DNA of 64,000 nucleotides from Streptomyces rubiginosohelvolus (GTDB lineage: Bacteria > Actinomycetota > Actinomycetes > Streptomycetales > Streptomycetaceae). Position numbers and translations under genes: made by a program. Below the pieces are notes generated by a model. The model searched no databases. It worked only from the letters and a program-made list of their open reading frames with translations, and was not told the origin of the DNA. The stretch is from NCBI RefSeq assembly GCF_014649875.1, contig NZ_BMTW01000011.1:124001-188000 (forward strand). The letters are read 5' to 3'. Below are positions 24,530 through 33,131 of this stretch, piece after piece; position 1 is the stretch's first letter; each line of letters starts with the position of its first letter.

Positions 24530-25617
24530 GCACCGACAGCCGTACGGCCGCGAAGACGGCCGACGCGCCGCCTGCCGCCCGCCCGGACGTTCCCGCCCGG
24601 GTCGGCGCGCCGGTCACCGTGCTGCTGTGGGGCGGCGGACTGCTCCTCCTCCTGGCCTCCGTCGCGGTCGCCGTCACCATCGGGCCCGCCCGGATCTCCG
24701 TCCCCGACGTCTGGTCCACCGTCGCCGCTCACCTCGGGTTCGGCGCGAGTGACCTCAGCCCGATCCGGGACGGCATCATCTGGAACCTCCGCATGCCGCG
24801 TACCCTGCTCGCCGCCGTGTGCGGCGCGGGGCTCGCGGTGTGCGGCACGGTGATGCAGTCGCTGCTGCGCAACCCGCTCGCCGACCCCTTCGTCCTCGGC
24901 GTCTCCTCCGGCGCCTCCACCGGAGCGGTCGTCGTGGTCGTCCTCGGGGTCGGCGGGGGAGCGGTGTCGCTGTCGGCCGGGGCGTTCGTCGGGGCGCTCC
25001 TCTCCTTCGCCCTGGTGCTGCTGCTCAGCCACACCCTCGGCGGCTCCACCGACCGCGTCGTCCTCTCCGGCGTCGCCGCGATGCAGCTCTTCTCCGCCCT
25101 CACCTCCTTCGTCGTGATGACCTCCGCCGACGCCGAGCAGACCCGCGGGGTGCTGTTCTGGCTCCTCGGCTCGCTCAGCGGCGTCGGCTGGAGCGAGGTC
25201 GCCCTGTGCTCCGCCGTCCTCGCCGTCTGCCTGGTGGTCTGCCTGGCCCACGCCCGTACGCTGGACGCCTTCGCCTTCGGGCAGGACGCCGCCGCCGCGC
25301 TCGGCGTGAACGTCGCCCGAACCCGGATCGTGCTGCTGTGCACCACCGCCCTGCTGACCGCCGCCCTGGTCAGCGCTGCCGGGGCGATCGGCTTCGTCGG
25401 CCTGGTCCTGCCGCACGCCGCCCGCGCCCTCACCGGCTCCGGACACCGGCGGCTCCTCCCGGTCACCGCGCTCGCCGGGGCCATCTTCCTGGTCTGGGTC
25501 GACACCCTCGCCCGGACCGTCCTCGACCCGCAGGAAGTACCGGTCGGCGTGGTCACCGCGCTGATCGGCGTCCCCGCCTTCGTCCTCGTCCTGTACCGCA
25601 CCCGGAGCACATCATGA
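24526..25617 (+). CDS. btuC: FecCD/BtuC-type ABC transporter permease
   Basis: Integral membrane subunit of 363 residues with about ten transmembrane helices, typical of FecCD/BtuC permeases. Signatures: RMPRTLLAAVCGAGLAVCG (about 88), NPLADPFVLGVSSGAS (about 115), and the cytoplasmic coupling helix region GAIGFVGLVLPHAAR (about 285). The GTG start overlaps the binding-protein stop, and its own stop overlaps the ATPase start, so the three subunits are made together under the upstream riboswitch. It moves cobalamin-type ligand across the membrane. Confidence 0.92.
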   Translation: MSTDSRTAAKTADAPPAARPDVPARVGAPVTVLLWGGGLLLLLASVAVAVTIGPARISVPDVWSTVAAHLGFGASDLSPIRDGIIWNLRMPRTLLAAVCGAGLAVCGTVMQSLLRNPLADPFVLGVSSGASTGAVVVVVLGVGGGAVSLSAGAFVGALLSFALVLLLSHTLGGSTDRVVLSGVAAMQLFSALTSFVVMTSADAEQTRGVLFWLLGSLSGVGWSEVALCSAVLAVCLVVCLAHARTLDAFAFGQDAAAALGVNVARTRIVLLCTTALLTAALVSAAGAIGFVGLVLPHAARALTGSGHRRLLPVTALAGAIFLVWVDTLARTVLDPQEVPVGVVTALIGVPAFVLVLYRTRSTS

Positions 25618-26393
25618 GCGTTCCCACGGGCCTGCGCGCCGACCGTGTCGGCCGGGAGGCCGGCGGCCGGCTCATCCTCGACGGCGTCGCCATCACCCCG
25701 CCGCCCGGCTCGACCGTCGGGCTCCTCGGCCCCAACGGCTCCGGCAAATCCACCCTGCTGCGGATCCTCGCGGGCCTGCTCGCCCCGGACACCGGCGTCG
25801 TCACCCTGGACGGCGACCCCCTCGCCGGTCTCGGCCGCCGCACCGTCGCCCGCCGGATCGCCGTCGTCGACCAGCACGCGGTCACCCAGGTCGACCTCAG
25901 CGTCCTGGACGTCGTCCGCCTCGGCCGCATCCCGCACCGGCGCGCCTGGTCCGCCCCCGACCGCACCGACGAGGACGCCGTCTCCGACGCGCTGCGGCGC
26001 ACCGGGCTCACGGACCGCGCCGGGCAGTCCTGGCACACCCTGTCCGGCGGCGAACGCCAACGCGTCCAGATCGCCCGTGCCCTGGCCCAGCAGCCCCGCG
26101 AACTCCTCCTGGACGAGCCGACGAACCACCTCGACATCCAGCACCAGCTGGATCTGCTCGCCCTGGTCGCCGACCTCCCCGTCACCAGCGTCGTAGCGCT
26201 GCACGACCTCAACCTGGCCGCGATGTTCTGCGACCGGATCACCGTGATGAAGGCCGGCCGCGTCGTCGCCGGAGGCACCCCGGCCGAGGTCATCACCGAG
26301 GAACTGATCAGGGACGTCTACGGAGTGCGGGCGGTCGTCACCCCGGAAGGTCCCGACGGCCGCCCCTCGGTACGTTTCCTGCCGCGCCGCTGA
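25614..26393 (+). CDS. btuD: cobalamin-type ABC transporter ATP-binding protein
   Basis: ATPase subunit of 259 residues. Walker A is GPNGSGKST (about 39-47), the Q-loop lies at VVDQHA, the signature is LSGGERQR, Walker B is LLLDEPTNHLD and the switch His follows in ALHDLNLA. The domain order and length match BtuD/FecE proteins. It overlaps the permease gene by four bases. A strong hairpin follows, ending the riboswitch-controlled transport operon. Confidence 0.92.
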   Translation: MSVPTGLRADRVGREAGGRLILDGVAITPPPGSTVGLLGPNGSGKSTLLRILAGLLAPDTGVVTLDGDPLAGLGRRTVARRIAVVDQHAVTQVDLSVLDVVRLGRIPHRRAWSAPDRTDEDAVSDALRRTGLTDRAGQSWHTLSGGERQRVQIARALAQQPRELLLDEPTNHLDIQHQLDLLALVADLPVTSVVALHDLNLAAMFCDRITVMKAGRVVAGGTPAEVITEELIRDVYGVRAVVTPEGPDGRPSVRFLPRR

Positions 26394-26427
26394 CCGGACG
26401 GGCACACGGACAACGCCCCCGGACAGC

Positions 26428-26465
26428 CCGCCGGGCGGACTCGAAACTGCGAGCCCGCCCGGCGG
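26428..26465. terminator. bidirectional hairpin terminator between btuD and the DUF2382 gene
   Basis: Two 16-base arms (26428-26443 and 26450-26465) pair with one mismatch around the 6-base loop AAACTG. It lies between converging genes and can stop transcription from both sides. Confidence 0.75.
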
Positions 26466-26510
26466 CCGAGGACGTGGGAGCGGCCTTCCGGCCACCTGAG
26501 GTCGTGCGGG

Positions 26511-27566
26511 TCAGCGGCGTCGCCCCTGGCCGAACTCGCCACCGGCGTCCTTGCCGGTGCCCATGTCCTTGCCGTCCGCGTAGTCGATCTTCTCCTTGCG
26601 GATCTCGGCCGAGACTTCCTTCTGCTCGGTGACCCGGTTGGTCTCCAGCCGGACCCGCTCCACCGGCACGGCCTCCTTGCGTACGGTGGCGCGTTCCGCG
26701 TGCAGTGTGACCTCGACGTCCTGCTCGCCGAAGTCCGTGGTCCCGGTGGTCTTCTCGCCGGGCTGGAGCGGTTCACGGACCACCCGCACCTCTTCGTGGG
26801 AGACCGGCACCGTCCGGGTGACCTCCTCGGTCACCACGTACTTGTGCAGCCGTGCCTTGCCGCTCTCGTACTCCTCCTTGCCGACGTGCAGCTGCTCCTC
26901 GGAGCGGATCATCTCCTCCTTGCCGCTCATGTCGGCCGCCCGGGACGTGCCCGCACCGGCGCCCGCCAGCGGGCGTTCCGTGGTGGAGGCCTCCGTATCG
27001 CGGTGCCTGCCCTTACCGCTGCCTGCTCCTGCCATGCCCGCAGCTCCTGTCGTTCCCGCGCCGGCCATCCCGGCGCTCGTCCCGGCGGTGGTCGCCTTCC
27101 CGGTCGCCTTGGCGGTGGGGGGCGTTCCGGTGCCCCGGGCCGCGCCCGCGGCGCCTGCGGCACCCGCCGCGCCCATCGCGCCGGTCCCGGCGACGGTCGG
27201 CGCGTCCGTGCCGCCCGGCCGGTTGTCACCGAGGTTGCCGGACTTCCTGCTCAGGCCGTAGTGCCGGTACAGCTCCTCCTCCTCGGCCACGGAGAGGTGC
27301 GCGTCCGCGTCCACCCGGGGCGCGTCCTTGACGCTCTCCTTCGGATGGGCGACGTGCAGGTCGGAACCCACTCGACGGGCTCCGGCGAGCGGGACGAAGC
27401 TCTCCTTCATACCGAACATGCCGGTCTTGACCGTGATCCAGTCGGGCTTGCCGGTGTCGTCGTCGACGTACACCCGGCCCACGCTGCCGACCTTCTCGCC
27501 GTCGTTGTCGTACACGGTCAGACCGTCGAGTTCTCCGGAATCCGTGAAACCGTCAGCGGCTCCCAT
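26511..27566 (-). CDS. PRC-barrel and DUF2382 (YsnF/AvaK-like) domain protein
   Basis: A 351-residue soluble protein. Residues about 8-85 form a PRC barrel (DGLTVYDNDGEKVGSVGRVY). A flexible Ala/Gly/Thr-rich linker (about 125-215, including runs of GAAGAAGAAGAA type) leads to a conserved DUF2382 domain (about 215-325: SEEQLHVGKEEYESGKARLH, VPVSHEEVRVVREP). The family is associated with stress responses in Actinobacteria and elsewhere, but the molecular role is unknown. The ATG at 27566 has AGAGGAGGAA upstream. The repetitive linker could vary in length between strains. It separates the B12 transport operon from the cobinamide salvage gene and has no obvious link to B12. Confidence 0.85.
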   Translation of the reverse strand: MGAADGFTDSGELDGLTVYDNDGEKVGSVGRVYVDDDTGKPDWITVKTGMFGMKESFVPLAGARRVGSDLHVAHPKESVKDAPRVDADAHLSVAEEEELYRHYGLSRKSGNLGDNRPGGTDAPTVAGTGAMGAAGAAGAAGAARGTGTPPTAKATGKATTAGTSAGMAGAGTTGAAGMAGAGSGKGRHRDTEASTTERPLAGAGAGTSRAADMSGKEEMIRSEEQLHVGKEEYESGKARLHKYVVTEEVTRTVPVSHEEVRVVREPLQPGEKTTGTTDFGEQDVEVTLHAERATVRKEAVPVERVRLETNRVTEQKEVSAEIRKEKIDYADGKDMGTGKDAGGEFGQGRRR

Positions 27567-27779
27567 AACCGATTCCTCCTCTCGGGCACGCCCTGTGGTT
27601 GGCTCCACCGGAGGTGGCGCGTCCGGATTCCATCGCGCCTCACCCGCTTGGACGCTGCAACCGCCCGCCCGCCCCGATCGTGGCTCCGGCAAGCCCGGTG
27701 CGGGGCCCCGGCCCCGCGCGGCGGTACCGGGCCGCTCCGGATGGCGTTAGGCCAATCGGGTGAGCGGCCGGGGCTCGCA

Positions 27780-27785
27780 TAGGAT
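27780..27785 (+). promoter_or_regulatory. -10 box upstream of cbiZ
   Basis: TAGGAT is a good -10 match, nine bases before the GTG start of cbiZ. A matching -35 is weak. The spacing suggests a leaderless transcript. Confidence 0.4.
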
Positions 27786-27794
27786 CGGCGGACC

Positions 27795-28517
27795 GTGGCG
27801 GCCGCAGGGCGGACCACCGCCGACCCGCCGAGCCACCAGGGGTGCGCCATCTCTTCCGTACGTCTCGGGCTGCCCGCGCAACGCGGCGAACTGCGCGACC
27901 GGCGCGAGGACGGGCACCACCTCCACCACCTCGTGTGGCGGCTGGGGCCGGGCGTGCGGGTGTGCAGCAGCGCGGTCCTCGGCGGGGGCATCGGCTCCCG
28001 GGCCTGGATCCTCAACGCCCAGGTCCCCGGCGGCTACCCGCGCCTCGACCCGGACCGTCACCTCGCCGAGATCGCCGCGGCGGAAGGGCTCTCGGGCCCG
28101 GGTGCCGGGCTGATGACCGCCGCCGACGTCGCCGCGTACACGACCGCCCGGGACGGCGGCGTCACGGCGACCGTCACGGCGGGCCTCGGCGTACGGGGAT
28201 GGGCGGCGGCCCCCCACGGCGACCGGGCGCCCGCGTTCCGGCCCGGCACGGTCAACATCGTCGTCACCCTTCCCGCCGCGCTCTCCGACGCCGCCCTCGT
28301 CAACGCCGTCGCCACCGCCACCGAGGCCAAGGTCCAGGCCCTCCTGGACGCCGGACTCGACTGCTCGGGCACCCCGACCGACGCCGTGTGCGTCGCCGCC
28401 CCCGAACCGGGGCCCCACGGCGGCGAGCCCTTCGCCGGACCCCGCTCCACCTGGGGCGCGCGGATCGCCCGCGCCGTGCACGGCGCCGTACTGGCCGGAG
28501 CCCGCCCGGCCGCGTGA
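27795..28517 (+). CDS. cbiZ: adenosylcobinamide amidohydrolase
   Basis: Cytoplasmic enzyme of about 240 residues that removes the aminopropanol side chain of adenosylcobinamide to give adenosylcobyric acid, allowing salvage of imported corrinoids. Diagnostic CbiZ segments: SSAVLGGGIGSRAWILNAQVP, GLGVRGWAAAP, PGTVNIVVTLPAALSDAALVNAVATATEAK (abbreviated here), TPTDAVCVA and GPRSTWGARIARAVH. It lies about 1.4 kb from the riboswitch-controlled corrinoid transporter on the same strand, which supports a corrinoid-salvage role for both. The GTG at 27795 lies just after a TAGGAT box; no ribosome site is evident. No riboswitch was seen directly upstream. Confidence 0.88.
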   Translation: MAAAGRTTADPPSHQGCAISSVRLGLPAQRGELRDRREDGHHLHHLVWRLGPGVRVCSSAVLGGGIGSRAWILNAQVPGGYPRLDPDRHLAEIAAAEGLSGPGAGLMTAADVAAYTTARDGGVTATVTAGLGVRGWAAAPHGDRAPAFRPGTVNIVVTLPAALSDAALVNAVATATEAKVQALLDAGLDCSGTPTDAVCVAAPEPGPHGGEPFAGPRSTWGARIARAVHGAVLAGARPAA

Positions 28518-28544
28518 CGGGGCCGGGTCCACCACCGAAGGGGT

Positions 28545-29798
28545 TCAGGTCACCGTCACCGGGTGCCGCACCACCGCGTCGAACAGATAGCCCTGGGTGT
28601 TGTGCGCGGTGGCCACCGGCTGCCTGCGCCCCGAACGGTCGGTCGCCCTCGCCAGCAGCACGGCGGGCCCCCGCTCCCTCGGCACCCAGTCGGCCGTCCA
28701 CCGGACCCAGCTCCCGGCCCGCGGCTCGTCCCGCAGCCGGGCCGCCCGCCAGCGCGCACCCCCGTCGGTGCTGACCTCCACGGCCCGTACGGGCGCCCCG
28801 CCCGACCAGGAACGCCCGGTCAGCAGCGCACGCCGGTGGGCGGGGAATGCGGCCCCCGGGGCCAGCTCGAAGGCGCTCTTCAGCGACTGCCGGGTCAGCG
28901 GCGGGCTGCCCTCCGGCGGATGCCCGGGGCCGAACAGCCGGTAGAGGCCCGTGTTCCACGGGGTGAGCAGCGGCTCGGCGCTCACCTCGATGTCGCCGAC
29001 CCACTTGATGTTGGCGATGCCGACCCACGACGGCACGATCAGCCGGACCGGACGACCGTGGTCGGGCGGCAGCGGTTCGCCGTTCATCTCGTACGCGAGC
29101 AGGACGTCGTCCAGCGCCTTGGCCACCGGCAGCGGGCGGCGCACCCGGCCCAGGTTCACCCCGTCGGTGACCACCTCGGCGTCGAGGCCGCGCGGCAGCA
29201 CGTCCACCGCGTGCCGCCCGATGCCGGCCCGGCGCAGGACGTCCGCCAGCCGCACCCCGCGCCAGCGCGCCGTGCCGATCGCCCCGAGCGTCCACGCGGT
29301 GCCGCTGACCGTCTGTCCCTGCTGCGAGGTGAAGTAGCTGCGGCCGTTGCCCGCGCACTCCACGAACGCGGTACGGGTCACCTGCGGCAGGGCCAGCAGA
29401 TCCGCGAACGTGAAGTCCACCGGGCCGCCCCGCAGCCCGTCGCCCCACACCGTCAGCTTCCAGTCCGCCCGGTCGATGCGTGGGGTGGCGGTGTGGTTGC
29501 GGACGAAGAACCGGTCGGCGGGGGTGAGGAGCCCGGTTTCGCGGAGGGCGGCGAAGTTCGTCTCGGCGTTGGTGCCGCGCAGCGTGAACAGCTCCGGCGG
29601 CAGCGGCTTGACCACGCCGGGCAGCCCGTCGGCCGCGCGGGCGGGTGCGGAGACCGAGGCCAGCGGCACGGCGGCGGAGGCCGCCGCCACGAGTTTCAGC
29701 AGGTCGCGGCGGTCGATCCCGGCCGAACGCGCCCGGCCGCGGGACCACTGCCGCATCCGTATCCGGTCGTAGACGTCCTCGGTCGGCACCGGGCTCAT
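28545..29798 (-). CDS. Tat-exported sulfite-oxidase-like molybdopterin oxidoreductase
   Basis: Molybdenum-cofactor enzyme of 417 residues. An N-terminal Tat signal (DRRDLLKLV at about 29-37, then a hydrophobic Ala-rich segment to about 56) sends it out of the cell. The oxidoreductase molybdopterin-binding domain holds VECAGNGRS, whose Cys ligates molybdenum, and the C-terminal Mo-co dimerisation domain follows (about 285-415, with EVSTDGGARWR). There is no cytochrome domain. Substrate may be sulfite or an oxidised methionine-like compound. It lies 17 bases after metX in the same direction, so it may be co-transcribed with the methionine genes, although it is oddly distant in function. Confidence 0.87.
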   Translation of the reverse strand: MSPVPTEDVYDRIRMRQWSRGRARSAGIDRRDLLKLVAAASAAVPLASVSAPARAADGLPGVVKPLPPELFTLRGTNAETNFAALRETGLLTPADRFFVRNHTATPRIDRADWKLTVWGDGLRGGPVDFTFADLLALPQVTRTAFVECAGNGRSYFTSQQGQTVSGTAWTLGAIGTARWRGVRLADVLRRAGIGRHAVDVLPRGLDAEVVTDGVNLGRVRRPLPVAKALDDVLLAYEMNGEPLPPDHGRPVRLIVPSWVGIANIKWVGDIEVSAEPLLTPWNTGLYRLFGPGHPPEGSPPLTRQSLKSAFELAPGAAFPAHRRALLTGRSWSGGAPVRAVEVSTDGGARWRAARLRDEPRAGSWVRWTADWVPRERGPAVLLARATDRSGRRQPVATAHNTQGYLFDAVVRHPVTVT

Positions 29799-29814
29799 GG
29801 CAACTCCTTGTGGG

Positions 29815-30879
29815 TCAGGTCAGGGGTGATGTGGGGGTGGGGACGGGGGCGGTACGGGGCAGCGGGAGCGTCGCCAGCAACTCCCTTACGAGCGCGCCCA
29901 CCTGCTCCGTCTCGATGAGGAAGCCGTCGTGCCCGTACGGCGAGGCGATGGTGTGCGCGGCGTCCGCCCCCGGCAGCAGCGCGGCAAGACGTTCCTGCTG
30001 CGCCAGGGGGTACAGCCGGTCCGAGTCGACGCCCGCGACCAGGGCGGGCAGCTCCGCGCGGGCCAGGGCGCGGGCGATGCCGCCCCGGCCCCGGCCGACA
30101 TCGTGGCCGTTCATCGCCTCGGTGAGCGTCACATAGCTCCCGGCGTCGAACCGGCGCACCAGCTTGTCCGCGTGGTGGTCGAGATAGGACTCCACCCGGT
30201 AGCGGCCGCCGTGCGCGGGCTCCTCCCCGGGCTGCGCCTCGCCGCCGAAGCGGGAGTCCAGCTCGGGTGCGCTCCGGTAGGTGATGTGGGCGATGCGGCG
30301 CGCCTGCCCGAGGCCGCGGTGCGGTCCTTCGCCCGGCGGCGCGCGGTGGTAGTCGCCGCCCCGCCACCCCGGGTCGGAGCGGATCGCGCCGATCTGCGCC
30401 GAGCCCCAGGCGATCTGGTCGGCGGATGCGGCGGCCGGGGCGGCGAGGACGAACAGCGAACCGGTGCGCCCGGGTCTGCTCACCGCCCATTCAAGGGCCC
30501 GCATGCCGCCCATCGACCCGCCGATGACGGCCGCCCACCGGTCGATGCCCAGCACATCGGCGAGGGCCGCCTCCGCCGTCACCTGGTCCCGCACGCTCAG
30601 ATAAGGGAACAGGGACCCCCACGGAGTGCCGTCGGGCCCGGGGGAGGAGGGGCCGGTACTGCCCTGGCAGCCGCCGAGAACGTTGGGGGCGACGACGAAC
30701 CACCGGTCGGTGTCGAGCGCCCGGCCCGGACCGACCAGCGCGTCCCACCAGCCGGGCGTCGGATGCCCCGGACCGGTGGGACCGGCCACATGGCTGTCGC
30801 CCGTCAGCGCGTGCAGCACCAGCACGGCGTTGGACCCGTCCGCCGCCCGCTGCCCCCAGGTCTCGTACGCCAGGCGCAC
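29815..30879 (-). CDS. metX: homoserine O-acetyltransferase
   Basis: Alpha/beta hydrolase-fold enzyme that acetylates homoserine in methionine synthesis. The nucleophile elbow is GGSMGGMRALEW, the oxyanion region is HALTGDSH, and the catalytic Asp and His appear in VDSDRLYPLAQQ and YGHDGFLIE. I give the first conventional start (GTG at 30879, 354 residues), but conserved family residues (DPLPLESGIRLPG) continue in frame upstream. No ATG, GTG or TTG exists there; a CTG at 31018-31020 overlaps the metY stop (CTGA) with GAAGG in front and would give 401 residues. That longer form is probably the true protein. Confidence 0.9.
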   Translation of the reverse strand: MRLAYETWGQRAADGSNAVLVLHALTGDSHVAGPTGPGHPTPGWWDALVGPGRALDTDRWFVVAPNVLGGCQGSTGPSSPGPDGTPWGSLFPYLSVRDQVTAEAALADVLGIDRWAAVIGGSMGGMRALEWAVSRPGRTGSLFVLAAPAAASADQIAWGSAQIGAIRSDPGWRGGDYHRAPPGEGPHRGLGQARRIAHITYRSAPELDSRFGGEAQPGEEPAHGGRYRVESYLDHHADKLVRRFDAGSYVTLTEAMNGHDVGRGRGGIARALARAELPALVAGVDSDRLYPLAQQERLAALLPGADAAHTIASPYGHDGFLIETEQVGALVRELLATLPLPRTAPVPTPTSPLT

Positions 30880-31016
30880 CCCCGGCAGCCTGATCCCGGA
30901 CTCCAGGGGCAGCGGGTCCTCGATCGCCGCCCAGCGGCGACGACCGGGCGGATCCCCCTCCCGTCGGCCACCGGAGGCCGGCGGGAGGGGGCGTGCGCGG
31001 TGCGGGTCCTTCCGGT

Positions 31017-32378
31017 TCAGGACGCCGCCTTCGCCGCCCGGAAACCCGCCTCCAGGTCGGCCTTGAGGTCGTCGACGTTCTCCAGCCCCACCGACAGTCG
31101 CACGAGACCGGGCGTGGCGCCGGTGGCGATCAGCTGCTCCTCGGTGAGCTGGCTGTGCGTGGTGGAGGCCGGGTGGATGATCAGGCTGCGTACGTCACCG
31201 ATGTTGGCGAGGTGGCTGAAGAGCTCGACCGCGTCCACGAACCGCCGGCCCGCATCGGCCCCGCCCTTCAGCTCGAAGGCCAGCACGGCCCCGGCCCCGC
31301 GCGGCAGATAGCGTTGCCCGGCCTCGTACCAGCGGTTCGACTCCAGGCCCGCGTAGTGCACGGCCGCCACCTCGTCGCGCCGCTCCAGCCAGCGGGCGAG
31401 CTCCAGCGCGTTGGAGGTGTGCCGCTCCAGCCGCAGGCTCAGCGTCTCGATGCCCTGGAGCAGCAGGAACGCCGAGTGCGGCGAGAGCGCGGGTCCCAGG
31501 TCGCGCAGCAGCTGCACCCGGAGCTTCACCGCGAACGCGCTCGGTCCGAGATCCGGCCAGTAGCGCAGCCCGTGATAGCTCGGGTCGGGCTCGTGAAACT
31601 CGGGGAAACGCCCGGCGTGCGCCCCGAAGTCGAACGTACCGGCGTCCACGACCACGCCGCCGATCGTCGTGCCGTGCCCGCCGAGGAACTTGGTCGCGGA
31701 GTGGACCACGATGTCCGCGCCGTGCTCGATCGGCCGGAGCAGATAGGGCGTGGGCACGGTGTTGTCGACGATGAGCGGCACCCCGGCCTCGTGCGCGGTG
31801 TCCGCGACGGCCCGCACGTCCAGCACGTCGCCGCGCGGATTGCCGAGCGTCTCGGCGAAGAACGCCTTCGTGTTGGGCCGGACCGCCGCCTGCCACGCCG
31901 CCAGGTCCTCCGGGTCCTCGACGAACGTCACCTCGACGCCGAAGCGGGGAAGCGTGTGGCGGAAGAGGTTGTAGGTGCCGCCGTAGAGGGACGAGGAGGA
32001 GACGACGTGGTCGCCCGCCCCGGCCAGGGTCAGGATCGCCAGCGTCTCCGCCGCCTGCCCGGAGGCCAGCGCGACGGCCGCGATCCCGCCTTCCAGCGCG
32101 GCGACGCGCTGCTCCAGGACGTCCTGGGTGGGATTGTGGATGCGGGTGTAGATGTTGCCCGGCTCGGCGAGCGAGAACAGGTCGGCGGCGTGCTTCGTGT
32201 CGCGGAAGACGAAGGACGTCGACTGGTAGATCGGCACCGCGCGGGCGCCGGTCGTCGGGTCCGGGGCCGCGCCGGAGTGGATCTGCTTGGTCTCGAACGA
32301 CCAGGCGGCGCCGGGGTCCTGCCGGTCCTGGTCCTCGGGGGTGTGGCCTGCGGTGACGGAGTCGAGGGGCTGGCTCAT
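31017..32378 (-). CDS. metY: O-acetylhomoserine sulfhydrylase (bifunctional OAH/OAS sulfhydrylase)
   Basis: PLP enzyme of 453 residues that turns O-acetylhomoserine plus sulfide into homocysteine. The PLP lysine is in VHSATKFLGGHGT (about 220), and the family motifs YTRIHNPTQDVLE, SSSLYGGTYNLF and IIHPASTTHSQL are all present. It is upstream of and coupled to metX, which makes its substrate; together they give direct sulfhydrylation of homoserine. I looked for a SAM-type riboswitch in the 180 bases upstream and did not find a convincing one. Confidence 0.94.
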   Translation of the reverse strand: MSQPLDSVTAGHTPEDQDRQDPGAAWSFETKQIHSGAAPDPTTGARAVPIYQSTSFVFRDTKHAADLFSLAEPGNIYTRIHNPTQDVLEQRVAALEGGIAAVALASGQAAETLAILTLAGAGDHVVSSSSLYGGTYNLFRHTLPRFGVEVTFVEDPEDLAAWQAAVRPNTKAFFAETLGNPRGDVLDVRAVADTAHEAGVPLIVDNTVPTPYLLRPIEHGADIVVHSATKFLGGHGTTIGGVVVDAGTFDFGAHAGRFPEFHEPDPSYHGLRYWPDLGPSAFAVKLRVQLLRDLGPALSPHSAFLLLQGIETLSLRLERHTSNALELARWLERRDEVAAVHYAGLESNRWYEAGQRYLPRGAGAVLAFELKGGADAGRRFVDAVELFSHLANIGDVRSLIIHPASTTHSQLTEEQLIATGATPGLVRLSVGLENVDDLKADLEAGFRAAKAAS

Positions 32379-32510
32379 GTGGTTCCTCGCACGGGGCGGT
32401 GACGGGCTGAATACGGACCGTAGGACGCACTCAGCACCCTCGGAAGCGTGTCGCCCGCTTGGCCACGAACCCGCAACGGCCCGTCATGGCCCGCAATACG
32501 GCGGCAACGC

Positions 32511-32550
32511 GCATGCCATGCCCCGGCCGTGGGGCGGGGGCAGGGCATGC
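32511..32550 (-). terminator. branched hairpin after the thioesterase gene
   Basis: GCATGCC (32511-32517) pairs with GGCATGC (32544-32550), and inside them GCCCC (32520-32524) pairs with GGGGC (32531-32535). It starts eight bases after the last gene of the carnitine operon on the minus strand and is upstream of metY, so it probably ends that operon. Confidence 0.5.
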
Positions 32551-32558
32551 GCGCGCGT

Positions 32559-33131
32559 TCAGCGGGCCGCCGGGACCTCGGCGATCGAACGGCCCGCCCA
32601 CGCGGGCGCGGGCTCGACGAGCGAGGCCAGACGTTCCCGTACGGAGTCCGGGAACGGGGCGGTGCGGCCCGCCCGTTGGTCCACATGGAGTGCCAGCAGC
32701 TCGGTCGTCGCCACCGGTGCGGCCTCCGGCTCCGGTACGTCGTCGGGGGCGCCGACCACGTACAGCTCGTGGCAGAAGCGCGCCTTCTTCGCGTCCACGC
32801 CCAACAGCCGGGTGCGGACGGCGAGATGGGATCCCGCGGCCACCTCGCGGAGATAGCGCAGATGTGACTCGGCGGTGTAGAGCGAGCAGCCGGTGCTCTC
32901 CCGGTATCCGGCGTGCAGACCGGTCTCGATCATCATCGCGTCGGTGGCGTACCCGAAGACCAGGACGTAGAACGCCTCGCTCATATGGCCGTTGTAGTCG
33001 ATCCACTCGGGCCGTACGGTCCGGTGGAACAGGGGGAGCGAGGTGCCGTCGTCGGCGGCCGCGGCGTTCTGCTCGGTCACGGCGTTCTGCTCGGTCACGG
33101 CCGTCTCCTCGTGCGCGGGCTGCTCGCTCAT
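32559..33131 (-). CDS. cdhB: hotdog-fold thioesterase, probably betainyl-CoA thioesterase
   Basis: A 190-residue 4HBT-type thioesterase. The active-site motif VRPEWIDYNGHMSEAFY (about 39-55) has the catalytic Asp and the NGH loop. In carnitine catabolism of Pseudomonas, CdhB hydrolyses betainyl-CoA to glycine betaine and CoA. Its start overlaps the carnitine dehydrogenase stop by four bases (ATGA), and the upstream BKACE gene completes the set, so this role fits well. The first 30 residues contain a short repeat (VTEQNA twice) and look disordered. The assignment to betainyl-CoA rests on context. Confidence 0.78.
   Translation of the reverse strand: MSEQPAHEETAVTEQNAVTEQNAAAADDGTSLPLFHRTVRPEWIDYNGHMSEAFYVLVFGYATDAMMIETGLHAGYRESTGCSLYTAESHLRYLREVAAGSHLAVRTRLLGVDAKKARFCHELYVVGAPDDVPEPEAAPVATTELLALHVDQRAGRTAPFPDSVRERLASLVEPAPAWAGRSIAEVPAAR

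Noticed and set aside
23492..26393. Siderophore uptake system
   Set aside because: The protein families allow it, but the cobalamin riboswitch directly upstream makes B12 or a corrinoid far more likely.
32379..32558. A SAM-type riboswitch upstream of metY
   Set aside because: No conserved SAM-I/SAM-IV core was found. Only a short AAGCG/CGCTT hairpin and the terminator of the previous operon are present.
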